The position numbers were made by a program, and so were the translations under genes. Shown piece after piece: positions 37,511 through 51,389 of a DNA stretch of 64,000 bases (positions are counted from its first letter, which is position 1; every line of letters starts with the position of its first letter). The notes under the pieces are model-generated. The model was not told the origin of the DNA, made no database searches, and worked only from the letters and a program-made list of their open reading frames with translations. Source of the stretch: Latrodectus hesperus (lineage: Eukaryota > Arthropoda > Arachnida > Araneae > Theridiidae); contig CM075850.1 of the NCBI GenBank assembly GCA_037975125.1, forward strand, positions 72,707,890 to 72,771,889, given 5' to 3'.

Positions 37511-39130
37511 ATATCTAGTATCCTAAAAGATATACATATATTATTCATATATATTATACATATTCATATATATATTATATTAGATATACATATATTATAC
37601 ATATATTTATTTTATAAATGGTTATATAAGAAACATTTCATTTATCTGTCATTTAGCTGCACTAAAATGAAAAGACATTAGAATAATTTCTCTATAGAAA
37701 TATTTTCTCATAGAAATAATTTCTGAAATGTATGTAACATTTTTTTATCAAAATAACCAAATATTTTTTGCTAAATTACAGTGTCATAAACTTAAATATT
37801 ACAATATTATCCTCTTACATTCAGAGTTACATTATTATCCCTATAAATTATTTTATCCTCTTCTCTTACATTTAGAACTAATTATAACGTGTTATTTATA
37901 ATCGTTTAGCAGATAAGAAATAAATGAGGTATAATTACTCAAACAGGGGAAAATATTATCTATCCAGTTAAACTGCGTTTTCTAATTCTCATTTTATGTG
38001 CAAATATTTTGATTACAACTTGATGTTTGTTATAATATAAATAAATTTCCTTGCTATGCTTCTATAGAAACATCTGGAATTTTAATTTGAGTATCAAGTT
38101 ATATGTGAAATTGCTGGAAAATGCTAAAAATCAGGCGAAATAATTCTGTCCAAAGTAGTTATCTCATTTTAAGAATAAGGCATTAAAAATATTTAAAAAT
38201 TTTCATATATTTTTATATCGAATATTTCAGTAATTGATTATCTCTTTGTCAACATAGACTTATTTATATAATAATGTAAATCTAGACTTATTTATATATT
38301 AATGTGTGTAAATCTAGACTTATTTATGTATTAATGTAAAACTGGACTTATTTATATATTAATGTAAATCTAGACTTATTTATATATTATTGTAAATCTA
38401 GACTCATATTATGACTAGACTATATTTATGTAAGTTTCATTATTTATTTCATTCTTAAAATCTTACATTGTAAAACAAGAAAATTAAGTTAAATAAGAAC
38501 TCTTAAATTTTGGATGATATCGTTTAATGATAATTAAATAAAGGTAGTTATAATATTTAAGATTTTAGTTTTCAACTGATAAATCAATGGGAACATGAAA
38601 GTTAAAGTATACTAAAACTTCAAAAGAAAAAAGCTATATAATTGGCAAGTAATGAATTTAATAATTGATAGGAAAGTGCAACCTGTGGTAGATAAAAAGT
38701 CGTAAACGAAAAATATTCAAGAGCTTGAAAATGTGGTAAGCCTGTATACAATAGTTTGGTAAGCGGAATAGCTGTTTCTTTAGTAAACAATCTAATATAA
38801 TGAGATAATACTCATTATTATTTTGGTATCAAAAAAGATTCAAAATTAATCAATATTGATACATGTCCAGATACTTGTTGCAAATTTCTGTAGATATTAA
38901 TAAAAGCAATCAATGTGCTGATTATTGATCACATATACAAATTCATTGCAAGTGTCTAAAATCTCTTTTGAGGTACAGAAGATTAAATCATTTTATTCAT
39001 CTAAATTAAGATATTTAGATCTTATAGTTATTATCATATCGATAAAGTCTCTATAAACTCTAGTTTACAGAAAGACATTTTGGCTTCAAATTAATTTTGT
39101 TTCTGATGAGGGAAAAGCATACTTAGTATA
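37511..39130. other. AT-rich spacer with imperfect TA-rich tract and a minisatellite
   Basis: 37520-37612 holds imperfect atatacat/attatac repeats. The 28-bp minisatellite is listed separately. No gene seen. Confidence 0.5.
38255..38398 (+). repeat. 28-bp minisatellite, five units
   Basis: Units start at 38255, 38283 (32 bp, with an extra tgtg), 38315, 38343 and 38371, each beginning tagacttattta or tggacttattta and ending gtaaa(t/a)c. A degenerate sixth unit begins at 38399. Confidence 0.92.
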
Positions 39131-39132
39131 TA

Positions 39133-40333
39133 CACAATCCAGTCACATTAATGTGAACACTCGTAAAAAGCTAGAATCATCCGCTTTCGCAGCGCGGACT
39201 GCTTTGAGACATTCTAAAAGAGGGTCAGTTAAGTTCTTGAAAGTGATCATTGAGATGCTGATCCATGCCAAGTCCAATGCCGTGGCAAGTTGTACTAGAT
39301 TGCGTGGAAAGGATTCATGCAGCGAACAATCCGATATACAAATTCTCAATTGGGTTGAGTCAGGTGAGTTTGTTGGCCAGGAAAGAACGGTAAACTCATT
39401 CTGGTGCTCTTCGAACTACGCCCGTACACTGCCAGCTGTATTATACCTCGCATTGTTCTGCTGGTAGATAAAGAAAGCAATGCACAAATAGGGTTGGACA
39501 TGATCCGCGAAGACAGATGCATACTTGTATTAACCCATCGTGCCTTCCACAATGATGAGTGAACTCAGAGAATCCCAGACAATCATTCCCAGACCATAAT
39601 GTTCCCATCTTCAGTCTGAGACATTCAGGGAATGGTTGCAGATATTTCCTTTTAGTGGTTTCACGTCGTATACACCAACGTCTACCTGTCGGATGGAGAA
39701 TAAACTGTGATTTATCAGAAAACACTACTTGTCGCCACTCAGTGGGTGTTCAGTTGCTGTACATGAGTGCAAATTCCAATTTTTCTCGTCAATAGCAGTC
39801 AGCATAGGTGCAGGAACCAGGGTATATTTTAGAGACCCAGACGCAGCAACGTTCGCAGAACAGTAGTTTTTTGAAACACAATTGGTATCCCCTCGGTTCA
39901 TCTCACGCTGCTCAACGGTAAAGTGTTTTTTTTTCAACGGTTACGTGGTCAACATAAAGCCTCTCAGCAGCCGTCTTTCACTTCTGCCATCTATGGCCCG
40001 TAGTTCACCACATTTGCCACATCACTGATTTTGGATAGTCCCATTTCACCATTCACCGCATACTCTTACTATTTTATCTTTTGGAAGTATCAAAACTGTT
40101 CACAAGCTTAGACGTTTCGGAAATGTTTCCATCTTGTCCCAAAAGCCAATGATCCTGCTCTTTTCGATACTAGATAAATCACTCCGTATTTGCATCAAGC
40201 CAACGATTGTAATGTTTTCCGAAGCCCTCCAGCACCTTCATATACGCTCAACTGCATTGTTCTGCCTTCTGTGATTATTTATTTAACGTCAATTTCGAAA
40301 TTAATGTGATCACATTAATGTGATTGAACTGTG
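39133..40333 (-). mobile_element. Tc1-like element, inactive, with palindromic TIRs
   Basis: Left end cacaatccagtcacattaat and, inverted at the right end, cacagttcaatcacattaat, flanked by TA at 39131-39132 and 40334-40335. Length 1201 bp, typical for Tc1-like elements. The TIRs contain the palindrome tcacattaatgtga. At the right end a second copy creates ttaatgtgatcacattaa (about 40301-40318). Confidence 0.85.
39150..39960 (-). pseudogene. Tc1-like transposase pseudogene
   Basis: Minus-strand MFSDKSQFILHPTGRR (first catalytic Asp, ending near 39725) leads the DDE domain. In other frames follow QQNNARYNTA, where the family has QDNARPH, so the second catalytic Asp is Asn, and SWPTNSPDSTQL, where the family has SPDLNPIEN and the catalytic Glu has been lost. 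The tail continues to about 39150. Stops and frameshifts are frequent. The N-terminal DNA-binding region between 39960 and 40300 is too degraded to delimit. Confidence 0.72.
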
Positions 40334-40335
40334 TA

Positions 40336-43300
40336 TAAAATTTTTAATGTGCATTAAATAGTGTATTTTAATTCATTTAAAATTACAACTTTATACACAT
40401 AACATTATTTTCTAATGTGCCATTATTCAGTTCCAATTCTTTGCAGACTATCTTTGAAGCTAAAAGTTATAAAATCAATAACCAAAAAACTATTTAAAAA
40501 TCTTCACAAGTTTGAGTAAGTTTACTTATACATCTCAATATTTTTTCAAAAATCTTTAAATATTATTTATTTCAACGATCAAAGTAGAAATTAGAGTTTG
40601 ATTTGATTTGCCTTTACCAAATTAAACCTGAAAAGTGTTAAATTTGAATTAGCGATTTGAGATAAACTTCAATAAACTTTAAAAACACAAGAAATGTAAA
40701 TATATTTAATAAATAAATGTGTTGAACTTAGGCTCACAACCATAATATCGTTTTCATAAATTCAACATTTGAAATTTTTATTGTTGTAATGAATAAATAT
40801 TAAGCTTTAAATCAAAATTTTACCATTGCTAAATATAAAATCGCAACTGAAAATTTTGATTAGAAGCAAAGTTTTTTTTATATTGTTTGCTTATATATTA
40901 TAAGCAATTTTATGTGTTAAGAGTTTCATACATTATGAACAAGACAAAACAATAAATATTTAATTTACTAATGGAAAGCAATTAGAACTTAAAAATTAGA
41001 GCACTTTGTCTAGTATAAAAACCTACTATTTCACGTTAGGAGTTCATATTACTTTGTTTTAAATATTAAAATCGAGCCCTGAATTCCCTTTTGAGAAATC
41101 TTTAACTTTACAAATAATTATAAAGACAACATTACCAACAATTTGAAAATAGAAAAGTGATTTTGTTTATAATTACTATCGATACATTTTGCTTCTCATA
41201 AAACCTAAATATGTAAATATTCCTCTTGAGTTGATGAAATATTGAAACATGCCCTAGCCTCCTGAGATTCTCAGTGTTTGTAAATAAGAACTTGCATTTG
41301 TTCTCAATTACTATAGCCATAACTTTATGGTTTCTTGGGAGTTAAAACTTCTTTGAAATGAATTCGTTTGTGTGAAATACTCCTCTTATGTACTGGAAAA
41401 TAATTTGAACACAAATTTGAATAGTAAGTTTTCAATTTCGATAGCTATTACGAATTGCACTTTATTTTATTTAAAAGCTTTTGGGAGAGTTAATAAAAGC
41501 ATATATTCATTAGAAATTATAAATTCCTGCATTTCAAAATAATCTCTTAGAGAAATTATTACTAATTGCATTTTAAAATATAAATAACATGGCTTAGCTC
41601 ATTTTTAATTTTGAGGCAATTCACATATTTCGCAATGACATTCTATGAAAAAACATAAGAAACTTAATATTTTAAAGAAGGGTATATGAATATTTGGTAA
41701 AGTATATGTTATAAGTATATAAAAATATATGAAAGCTGTATTATATTAGTATATTCATTCAAATATTCATAAATATTATATACAAACGAATATAGTGAAA
41801 TATAGATTATATTTTCAAAACCAAATATTGAATTGAATAAAAAAAATTAAGTGAGTACCATAAGTGATTCTAACTTAAAATGATATTCTAATTTCTTATC
41901 ATGAATTTTCAACATACTTCTTGTTCAAATATAAAGTAAAACGAATTTATTACACAAGTCACTATTTCAATGATTTAATGAAAAATTTAATTTAGGAAAA
42001 TATAATAATACTTTTTAATTTATTTCAAAAATAATCATGCCCTGTATATTTCACCGGAAATAAATAAAAAAGAGATTTTATATGGCATTTGTAAAGAAAG
42101 AAAGGGATACATTGTTATTTAACATTTATGTATAGCTGTCTTTCGTCATCTGAAATTGTCTGAAATTTTCCGATTATATTTACGTTTAGGAAATAGTATC
42201 CTTTAATAATTTTTGAAAATTCAAAAGGAAGAATTGATAATCTTGTCAATTTTTAAGCACAAATAGATATGTTTATCGTTTTGATAAATGAAAGTTATTT
42301 AAATGAAAAATGAGCCTTTACCTTTCTTTGCAAATAAACCCATCTACGATATTTTTAACTTAAACACACACAATATCCAATATTCATTCATTATGTTTTC
42401 TAATTTAAATATTTTTAACATTAATTAAATTTTAAAAGAACTATATTTACTGCTTTAGAGACTAAAGATGATGAAAATAAAAATCAACAAACGTAATTAC
42501 CTTTTAATAAAAATTCTAAAGTTTTCATTATCACATAATTAAACTAATTAAGTTTTTAATTTTTAAAAATGTTCATTTCCTGAAAACATACATTTATTTT
42601 AATGAAATGTTTACTATAGAGTTTAAGAAAAAGAGCATGATTCACCGATTCCTATATAAAGTTTGCCTAGGTTTATAATTATTGATTTTAAACATTGTGC
42701 GTATTTTGAAAATAATTTCAACTCGCTTATATAAAAAATAAAATGTTAATAATTTTAATAATACTGAACTATGTATTATTATAATTCTATTTCATATTCT
42801 TCGAACTTTTCAAAAATTCATGCAAAGAAGTATAATTTTAAGCAAAATTATTAAGCAGCTGTTGCCCGTATACGAGTGACCAAGTTATTATTACAGCCTC
42901 GATTTATTTTTCAATAAAATGGTCAAAATCGATCGTTGTAAAAGGATTAAAAATTGTATTATTTTCCTAAAAAGGAATCATAACACTCGAGTGCAGTCCA
43001 TCAGAAGCTACTGAAATCTATGTAAGCCAGAATATCAACATTTAGTAGAAGATAAAGAAAAGAAAACCATGCACCTATTGACAGTAGATTTTATCAAGGA
43101 ATGTTTCAAATGTTCTTTTTTGAAAGTTCATTCGTGGTACACTATACCGCATTGGATGCAGAAACGAAGTAAAATTGAATATTCTTGTAATCAGCAATTA
43201 ACAACTGCAAAAGCACAATTCCTTTATTTCACGCAGGAATATAAAGACTGGACAATTGAGTTGAGGTAACACATCAGGTATTTTAATGAAACATTTTACA

Positions 43301-43771
43301 ATTCGAAACTAATTTTAAAAATATGATGAAAACACAATAAAAGAGTGAACTACATATGACTGATTACAAAGCTTCAAGCTGAGAATTGTGGAGAATGCTC
43401 TAGTGCTTCATTGAGGTACAGGGATTCTTCAATAGAGATAAACACGAGACTTTTGATAAATGATTTTGCCTAATTGATGCTTTTAAAAATATCGATAAGG
43501 TTTTGAGGCTTTTGAAGGCTTCGGGTTCGAGGGGTATAATCATTCACCTTTTTACCTTGTCCAAATCCAAACTTGAAGGTGAAGGAAAGGAGCAATTGCT
43601 GAAGAAAGGTGAGCCTAATGATCATCAACTTTTAAACTAGTTTCCCAATTATGGGAAGAAGCATGATTGATTTATATAATGTGATAAGCACAGCTGATCT
43701 TTCTATTTTTGGGAAACAGAATAATGAAGAATTTTTTAAAACAATTAGAGAAATGACTTTGGAACAAACGC
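40336..43771. other. AT-rich DNA, ending in a less AT-rich island
   Basis: 40336-42840 is AT-rich without signal. From about 42840 composition becomes more balanced. A 66-codon frame at 43069-43269 (MHLLTVDFIKECFKCSF...) has no recognisable motif. Confidence 0.45.
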
Positions 43772-44074
43772 TTATAAGAAAATTGGCAATACATTAGAAG
43801 ACTCTTTGTAATTTGCTTTGGAGACAACTTTGTCAACGCTATTGATTTCTAGTGCTTTATCCTTAGGGAGAGATTGATAGTTCGAGTGATATCTGTTTAG
43901 GAAAGGAATTAGACATCTTTGCACGAAGCAATAATTGTGTAGTTTGTCAGTTTGGATTTGAAGGGAAAAGAATTCCTTGAGGACGTTGTAGGCTGTGCTT
44001 TTAATTACCGCCAGTAGATATTTCTCTGATAGTGGACCGTAATCAAATGTTGCATAGACGGCAGTTATGAATAT
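43772..44074 (-). other. ATG-less open frame of 100 codons, unassigned
   Basis: Open on the minus strand between a TGA at 44075-44077 and a TAA at 43772-43774. It reads AVYATFDYGPLSEKYLLAVI and continues to VLKEFFSLQIQTDKLHN and ESSNVLPIFL. The composition is less AT-rich and the residue mix looks more protein-like than surrounding frames. No start codon, no clear splice context and no family recognised. It could be an exon, a relic of an unrecognised element, or chance. Confidence 0.25.
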
Positions 44075-44077
44075 TCA

Positions 44078-44986
44078 TGAGCATCTACTCCGAAAGATAT
44101 GCAGGCACACGGCAGAATCGTCATGTATATCTCCAGTTGTTTAACAGTAGCTGTGAGGAAATCCGAAACCTTTTGCGAAACTTGAAGAGTGGTGTAGTAC
44201 TACTAGAATCCGAGAATCACACAACTTAATAATTTACAAATGTACCGAATTATTCTATTCATTAACCTGTGCACCCAAACTTCATTTGAACTTTTATTAT
44301 TTAAGCAGCAAATTTCTTAAAACAACATCATGACTATCGAAAATCAAAGAATCAAAGAATTCCTGGAACACCAACTTTAAACATTGGTGAAACTATCTAT
44401 TAAAATGTGCGAATTACTAAAGTACGAAAGTCAATTAGGACACAAGCTTATGAGTTGAAGGATGATAGAAAAGTTTTAACACCAGTTCTTGTCCTTAAGC
44501 CATAATCATTTGTATGCACAGTGTATTTTTCCTACCATTATTATACAATGGAAAAATTAGATGCCAATCAACTAAAAATCCATAATGCTTTTCTTTAGAT
44601 TTTTGTTTCATTTTATTCACAAGTAAAATATATTTCTGCTGTTTTCACTAAGCCAAGTTTCATAGATTCATCGAGAATCGCATCTGATATAGGTGCCAAA
44701 TAATTTTCTTTTTTCTAACCACCTGATCAGCTTTCTATTTTTAAAGATAAAGTTACTTTAGTAAAATTTGCGATTAAACTTTTTTTATAATTTCTTTTGA
44801 ACTATAACAATTTGTACCAAGAATAATTTTTCGGACAGTCTCTGATCTGAAGTTCTATGCAAAAACTCATTACTTATAATAAAAGGAATTTCCAATCATT
44901 CATTTTTTAAGAAGATTTTAAAATATTTTAAAGATTACAAGTATTTCTTCAAGGTAGTGATATCTGTAACTTTCATGCAAAAAAAA

Positions 44987-45018
<32 letters not shown>

Positions 45019-45334
45019 AAAAAAACTGCAAAATATTAAGCTAATGTCCTTCATTCTTTCCAAATTTTCCTTCTTTGACAGTTATTCTGAAATTTCATAA
45101 ATTCCTATAAAATGCATATATATTACTTGTAGAACTAAATCTTACATGAGTGAACCTGGTATTTTGTTTTCCAAGTACCGAAACGTCATACCAGAAAATA
45201 TTTTTAAATCTGAAGCAACTTGGAGTATTATAGTAGTAGCTTCAATTATTAATAGACCAGAAAGTTTTAGATTTTTTTATATCAAATAATAGTATATATT
45301 GCATTATGTCAAAACTGAAAGAGTGTATTTTCTG
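44078..45334. other. Intergenic DNA with a poly(A) tract
   Basis: The 44080-44530 part is moderately GC-richer without motif. 44978-45025 is a poly(A) run with a few G (aaagaaaag pattern). It could be an old retroposon tail, but nothing upstream supports that. Confidence 0.45.
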
Positions 45335-45470
45335 GTTGTGCCATCTGTTGGAGGAATCTTTGAGTAAAATCGTATTTTCACTTTCTTGGTGCTCTGATTA
45401 AATGAAAGACGCATCCTACTTAATTCGCGTAGCCGAAGGCAAGGCGAGCTTTACTTGTCTAAGTACCATA
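45335..45470 (+). mobile_element. SINE copy B, 5'-truncated
   Basis: Over about 135 bp this matches the 3' half of the SINE at 46531-46882 (opposite strand): shared landmarks in order are ccatct, gaaagacgca, cctact and gagctt, ending in gt(c/t)(t/c)aag. The tRNA-like head is absent, as expected for a copy made by incomplete reverse transcription from the 3' end. Confidence 0.75.
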
Positions 45471-46466
<996 letters not shown>

Positions 46467-46834
46467 TGTAGGCAAATGTATTTTAGAAAATCATGCAAAT
46501 ACCTCCCAAAAAGCACTGTGTTGTTGATTTTATTAATTACCCTTGGACAAGCCAAGCTCTCTATGTCTTGGCTATGCGATATTAAGTCAGTAGGGTGCGT
46601 CTTTCGTTTAATAAGATCACCACGAAGGTGAAAGTACAACTTTACTCTTCAAATCCTCCGATAGATGGTACCACAAGAGGATCTCCTTCCTCGATTTTGA
46701 TAGTGATCTGAAGGAGGAAGAAATTTTCTCCAGACCTTTGCACCCATGGTAACTGCTCAACGACTGACCACAGGACTTTCAATTCCACAGATTTAACGAA
46801 CACGCATGTACTCTGTGGGTATTTGGCGGCATTG

Positions 46835-46845
46835 GGAATCGAACC
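46835..46845 (-). promoter_or_regulatory. Pol III box B of SINE copy A
   Basis: GGTTCGATTCC on the minus strand, exact fit to GGTTCGANTCC. Confidence 0.85.
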
Positions 46846-46861
46846 CTAACCAGTGTCCTAA

Positions 46862-46872
46862 CCACTAGGCTA
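46862..46872 (-). promoter_or_regulatory. Pol III box A of SINE copy A
   Basis: TAGCCTAGTGG on the minus strand, fits TRGCNNAGYGG. Confidence 0.85.
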
Positions 46873-46882
46873 CTATGGCCTC

Positions 46883-49800
46883 AAAAGAAAGCATTGTAGC
46901 AGCATGGAATGCATGTGAGAGCTGTTATTTAGGTAAAGCAAAAAAACTTTCATCACAATCAGAATGGCAAGTTGTTTATTCTACAATTATTTGTAAAATG
47001 TAATGAAGGCACATACATTAACGCTATGAGCATTGCCTAATCTTTCAAGTAATTGTCCTTAAGCACCATTGAGGATGATAGATCAAAATGTTTTTGATAA
47101 ACTGAATGATATGGGTTACTTTCAACCTTGTGAATATTTCAGAGAATGTTCAGTTACTTTTGCTGTCGAAGTTGAATCCTATTTCTTTCAATCCATGGGT
47201 GACTGCCTGTTTACTCTGCTGCTATGTCTTGGGGTTATAGAAGTTATTTTGACGTAGGAATAGATATCTTGCCTTGAATAATTTATTTTCTATTAACTAA
47301 GAAATTTTAGAAACATGAAACGTTAGAAAACTTTATATATAATCAATAGGATACAAAAATTTAACAAATTAATTAATACCTCGTTTATATCATCCCATAA
47401 AAAGATCTATTTATTTCAAATATTTCAACTTTTTTTATAACAAGCAGTGAAAAAATGCACCTTTGTTAAATTATAGCGAATTTAAACTCTAAGTGTATTA
47501 TTTTCCATAATATTGTAGCTTGAAAATCATGAATTAAAATAAAATGACCAATTCTTTTAAAAGTGAAGATTCCCAGTGCTTGGAAAAAAAAGTTTGTGGA
47601 TTTACTTTCTAATTCTTAAAAATTGTTTAATGGTACTATTATCATCAAATATGGTAAGCTATTTTATGTCAGAATAAAATAATCGTTATTAAATAATTCC
47701 TTTTACCATTTGGCAACAGTTATGCTTACGCATCAAATTTCTGTCTGCAGAATGGTAAACATTACAACTTTGTAAGTTAATCCAAAACTCATTGCATAAA
47801 ATAATTATAAAAGTAAATCTGTTACTTTCTAATAACAAGCTATTTACCATCAAATTGTGTCACATTATAAATTAAGGCAAAATCACTTCAGTCTGAATTA
47901 AAATATTTTAATAAATTTTGATTCTAAAATCATTTTTGACATTTTAATTATCCAAAATTTCAAAATCATGTAATATATAATTGAAAACTTAACTGACATT
48001 TCTTCGATTATCATAGATGTGCTAGCGTTTTACTAGTCATTATAATTTGAACTGCCATTCGTTAAAAAAAACATAAAACCTCGTTATTATTCTTCACAAA
48101 ATGGCAACAATGGCTGTAATGATGCCTGAATTGATTTTATTGTTTTATGTTATTAAAAGAACAAGATGTTTCATGAATATAATGTTCACCAATATCTTGC
48201 AAAAAAAAAATAAATAAAAAATCTAAAAAAAATAAAACGCTTCCCTTCCCATGAATCATATATTGCTGAGTAAGAGTCTCCGATTTTATATTATTTCTTT
48301 TATTGAGCAAGTTTTTAGATATTAAATACTTGGATTTACTGAAATCTAAAATAATTTTAAATTAAGAATGCAAATTCAATAAAGTAAGTCACTTATTAAT
48401 CACATATTAATATTTCTATAGGTAACTGTCTTTTTTATACATTTTTGTAAGAGAAAATATCTTTCAACAAAATTTCTGAAACTTGTTTTAAGCACATGAA
48501 TTTCAAATACTTTTAGACATCCTCAAGATTATTTTTACTGGATGAATTTAATAGTTTACAAAGAAATTATTGCTGTTATAATCATTAAAACTTAAGCTTT
48601 CTGAATTAATAAATATAGATATTAGTTATTGTAAAGCTGATCTTTGTTTATTACAATTTATAAATGTACAAATGTAGGATAAAAAGTTAAAAAGGTATTT
48701 TTTAAAAATGATATTGCGAATTTATTTGAAATCTCAAAGGAAAGAGTAAAACAAAGTTGTGTTAAGGGAAACTAAAATTAAAGAAACATTTTATGTAACC
48801 ACTTTACATCAAAGTTGTAAGCAAAGTGCCTGCATTTAAGAGTAAAAAATATCGCTTCTTTCTCATTTAAGAAGCTTTAAAACCTAAAAGCTCTTTTAGA
48901 ATGTGTCGCAGGTAAATATTTTTGTGAGAACTTCACTCATAAAAGTTTAATGAAGAAAATAGAAATTCTGAAAGCAATCCACATTTATTTGTTTTTAGAA
49001 AAGAAGAGGAAAATCAGTACTCAAACTATAATATGAAATTCATCGCTGTATTATGCTACAGAAATGCAAATTTGACAGCTAGTATCAGTTGTCATTTATA
49101 AATTTGCTTATGTTTTCTGTCATCATAATTGCAAAAGGTAAATAAGTAGAGATGTAAGATCAGATGTAAATTTTTGATTAAATAAGTAGTACAAGTTACT
49201 TTTATTTCCATATAAGCTTTAAATAAATTTTAAATGTATTGCATAATTTCAATAAAAACCATTAACTGAAAATTTTTATCTCATAAGCTAATTACATTAT
49301 TGTACTATATGAGCAAATTATCAAAGGTGCAAGAATCCAGTTTTGTAGAAAAAATGTTTATTATTACTTTAAGTAAACTGTAATTTTTTACATTATTCTT
49401 TTTAATGTATTTCCTAAACAAGATAGATTAAATGTAAAATTAAATTCAAAAAAATTTATCTTAAAATAGAAAAATATTGCAGCATTTGTAATGAAAGGAA
49501 AAATGCTCTAAAAAGAATTTGTGTTTAGTTAATTTTTTAATATTTTTATATTCAGAGACTTAATCTCATTTTTCAAAATTATTTCAAATTTAATTTCATA
49601 TTTTTCAGATATATTTTATGCTTCTTTTAGTAATATTTATCTTAAGGGTGATGATATATACACCATTACCACATAAAATTGGATTCTTATTCCACTTTTA
49701 TGAAAATTAAATCATTTGTAGATTTATAGGTTACTTGAACAATAAAGTTTCACATCTGTAGGACGAACACATCAGGTTGACATCTTGAACAAAAGTATCT

Positions 49801-50613
49801 AAGTTTGATATGAAAGAAATCAATGATGCATCATCACTATATCCTTTTCTCATTTCTAAAATAATCACCAAATATCCTTTGCAATACAATAATAAACACT
49901 GTAAGAGTTTTTTGCGGATATAAAATACAAAGTTAAAAGTCTAAAAGATGACTTTAGCAACTAAACAACAAAGAATATTTAAGTCGATAGTTTCCAGAAT
50001 AAATTTAGATATTCAAGGACCAAGCTCAATAAAAATCACCAATTACATTCTGGAAGATACATTATATTAAATGTAAGGGAAATATCTGTTGCTTTTGAAC
50101 GAGTGTATTTTTATGCTTTGTCGATGCTTAACAAGATTTCTATTCCAAATGAAACTAGTTTAAATAGTTAGATTAATAAATGAGATTGATTATTTATACA
50201 TATTTTTTTTATTTCTTCAGTTTTCAAATTGGTAAAACTGTCAATATGATTGGAAAAAAAATTAGACTTTAGAAATCGTATACTGAATGAGATTCAAAAC
50301 AAAAATAAAGCGATAGAGGCAAAAAGAAAAAAACTTGTCTGACGTATTTGAAGTAATCAAAATATTTTATTTGACACAAAAAATTGTTTGTTCACAAGCA
50401 TAAAATTAAAAAAATTAAATAATTTAGAAGGGATCATGCTTCACAAAGGAGAACCATGAAGCATTTTTGACTTTTAGAAACTCTAACATAGTGCATAATG
50501 TTTCGAATAAATATAAACTTAGGTTCTATTAGAAATAATCATTTCTTAAAAATATTCAAGTTTGAATACTGGATACATAAAATAAAAAATTGATTTATTT
50601 TCTATACGTAAAT

Positions 50614-50620
<7 letters not shown>
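46883..50620. other. AT-rich intergenic DNA, nothing recognised
   Basis: About 3.7 kb. A 62-codon frame at 47069-47257 has no family resemblance. No repeats beyond short A/T runs were seen. Confidence 0.5.

Positions 50621-50651
<31 letters not shown>
50621..50651. repeat. Short (TA)n microsatellite
   Basis: 31 bp of alternating AT flanked by atac variants. Confidence 0.9.
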
Positions 50652-50655
<4 letters not shown>

Positions 50656-51342
50656 CAATGCAACCCTATTAAAATGCACATTCTAACAGTTTTGATTTTT
50701 ACATAGTATGATGCGCGCGCGTAAGTTAAAATCATTTTGGAGGCCAAACGAGCAAAGGTGCTGCTACCGTGTGGAACAAGGATTCCTAATTGCATCAACT
50801 AACGTCCGAGGAGGATCTAATTTTTGGTAAAATTAACAATTATTTCTTCTAATAATTGGCATAAATATTGCTTTAAATTTTTTTTTCATTTTTATAATAA
50901 TTTATAATTTTGCATTTATTTCTGTCATCACAAATAATTAGTAGAATATTGACCGTTCCTTTATTTCTCAGCAGCATTTACATTTTATTCATTAATCATT
51001 AATTTACTATTGAATAAAAGTAAAAATAGGAGAATTTAAATTTCTAGCTTACCAAAAATTGCGTGACCAATAAATATTTCTTGTAAATAAATATTTGAAA
51101 GATATTCAAAGCGAAACAGAAGTATTAAGGGAAGATGTGCTCTTCAAACCAGACTACACTATTTAGAAAATGTCTTTAAAAGTATGGATATAAATCCTAT
51201 GTTTATGCATTTACATTTAGAACATCCTGTATCTAGAACTGTTTAGCAAACACGTTGATTTTTCTTCCTGCACACAGTAAAAAGGACACAAAGAAATTAT
51301 AACTAAACACTAATTGCATTAATGATATTTTGCATTGATAAA
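50652..51342. other. Spacer with a small GC-richer island
   Basis: 50700-50820 is clearly less AT-rich (gcgcgcgcg, ccgtgtgg) but matches nothing I recognise; it may be the edge of an old repeat. Confidence 0.4.
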
Positions 51343-51389
51343 CAAGAAAAATAATATTAATAATAACAATATTAATATTATTTTTCTTG
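51343..51389. repeat. Perfect inverted repeat (19-bp arms, 9-nt loop) at the mariner left end
   Basis: Left arm 51343-51361, loop aataacaat 51362-51370, right arm 51371-51389 ending tttttcttg. The last three bases overlap the first three of the mariner TIR. Confidence 0.9.

Larger units (their letters stand above)
46531..46882 (-). mobile_element. SINE copy A: tRNA-derived short retroposon
   Basis: The minus strand begins ggccatagtagcctagtgg, a tRNA-like 5' end, with an RNA polymerase III box A (TAGCCTAGTGG, 46872-46862) and a perfect box B (GGTTCGATTCC, 46845-46835). The start-to-start distance of the boxes is 27 bp rather than the roughly 44 of a real tRNA, so the anticodon arm region is largely deleted. 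About 290 bp of non-tRNA body follow. The 3' part, including gccaag...gcttggc, which can form a stem, recurs at 45335-45470. The element has no coding capacity and would depend on a LINE for movement. Confidence 0.82.

Noticed and set aside
39153..39467. Plus-strand 104-residue frame
   Set aside because: Antisense to the Tc1-like transposase; the minus strand carries the family motifs.
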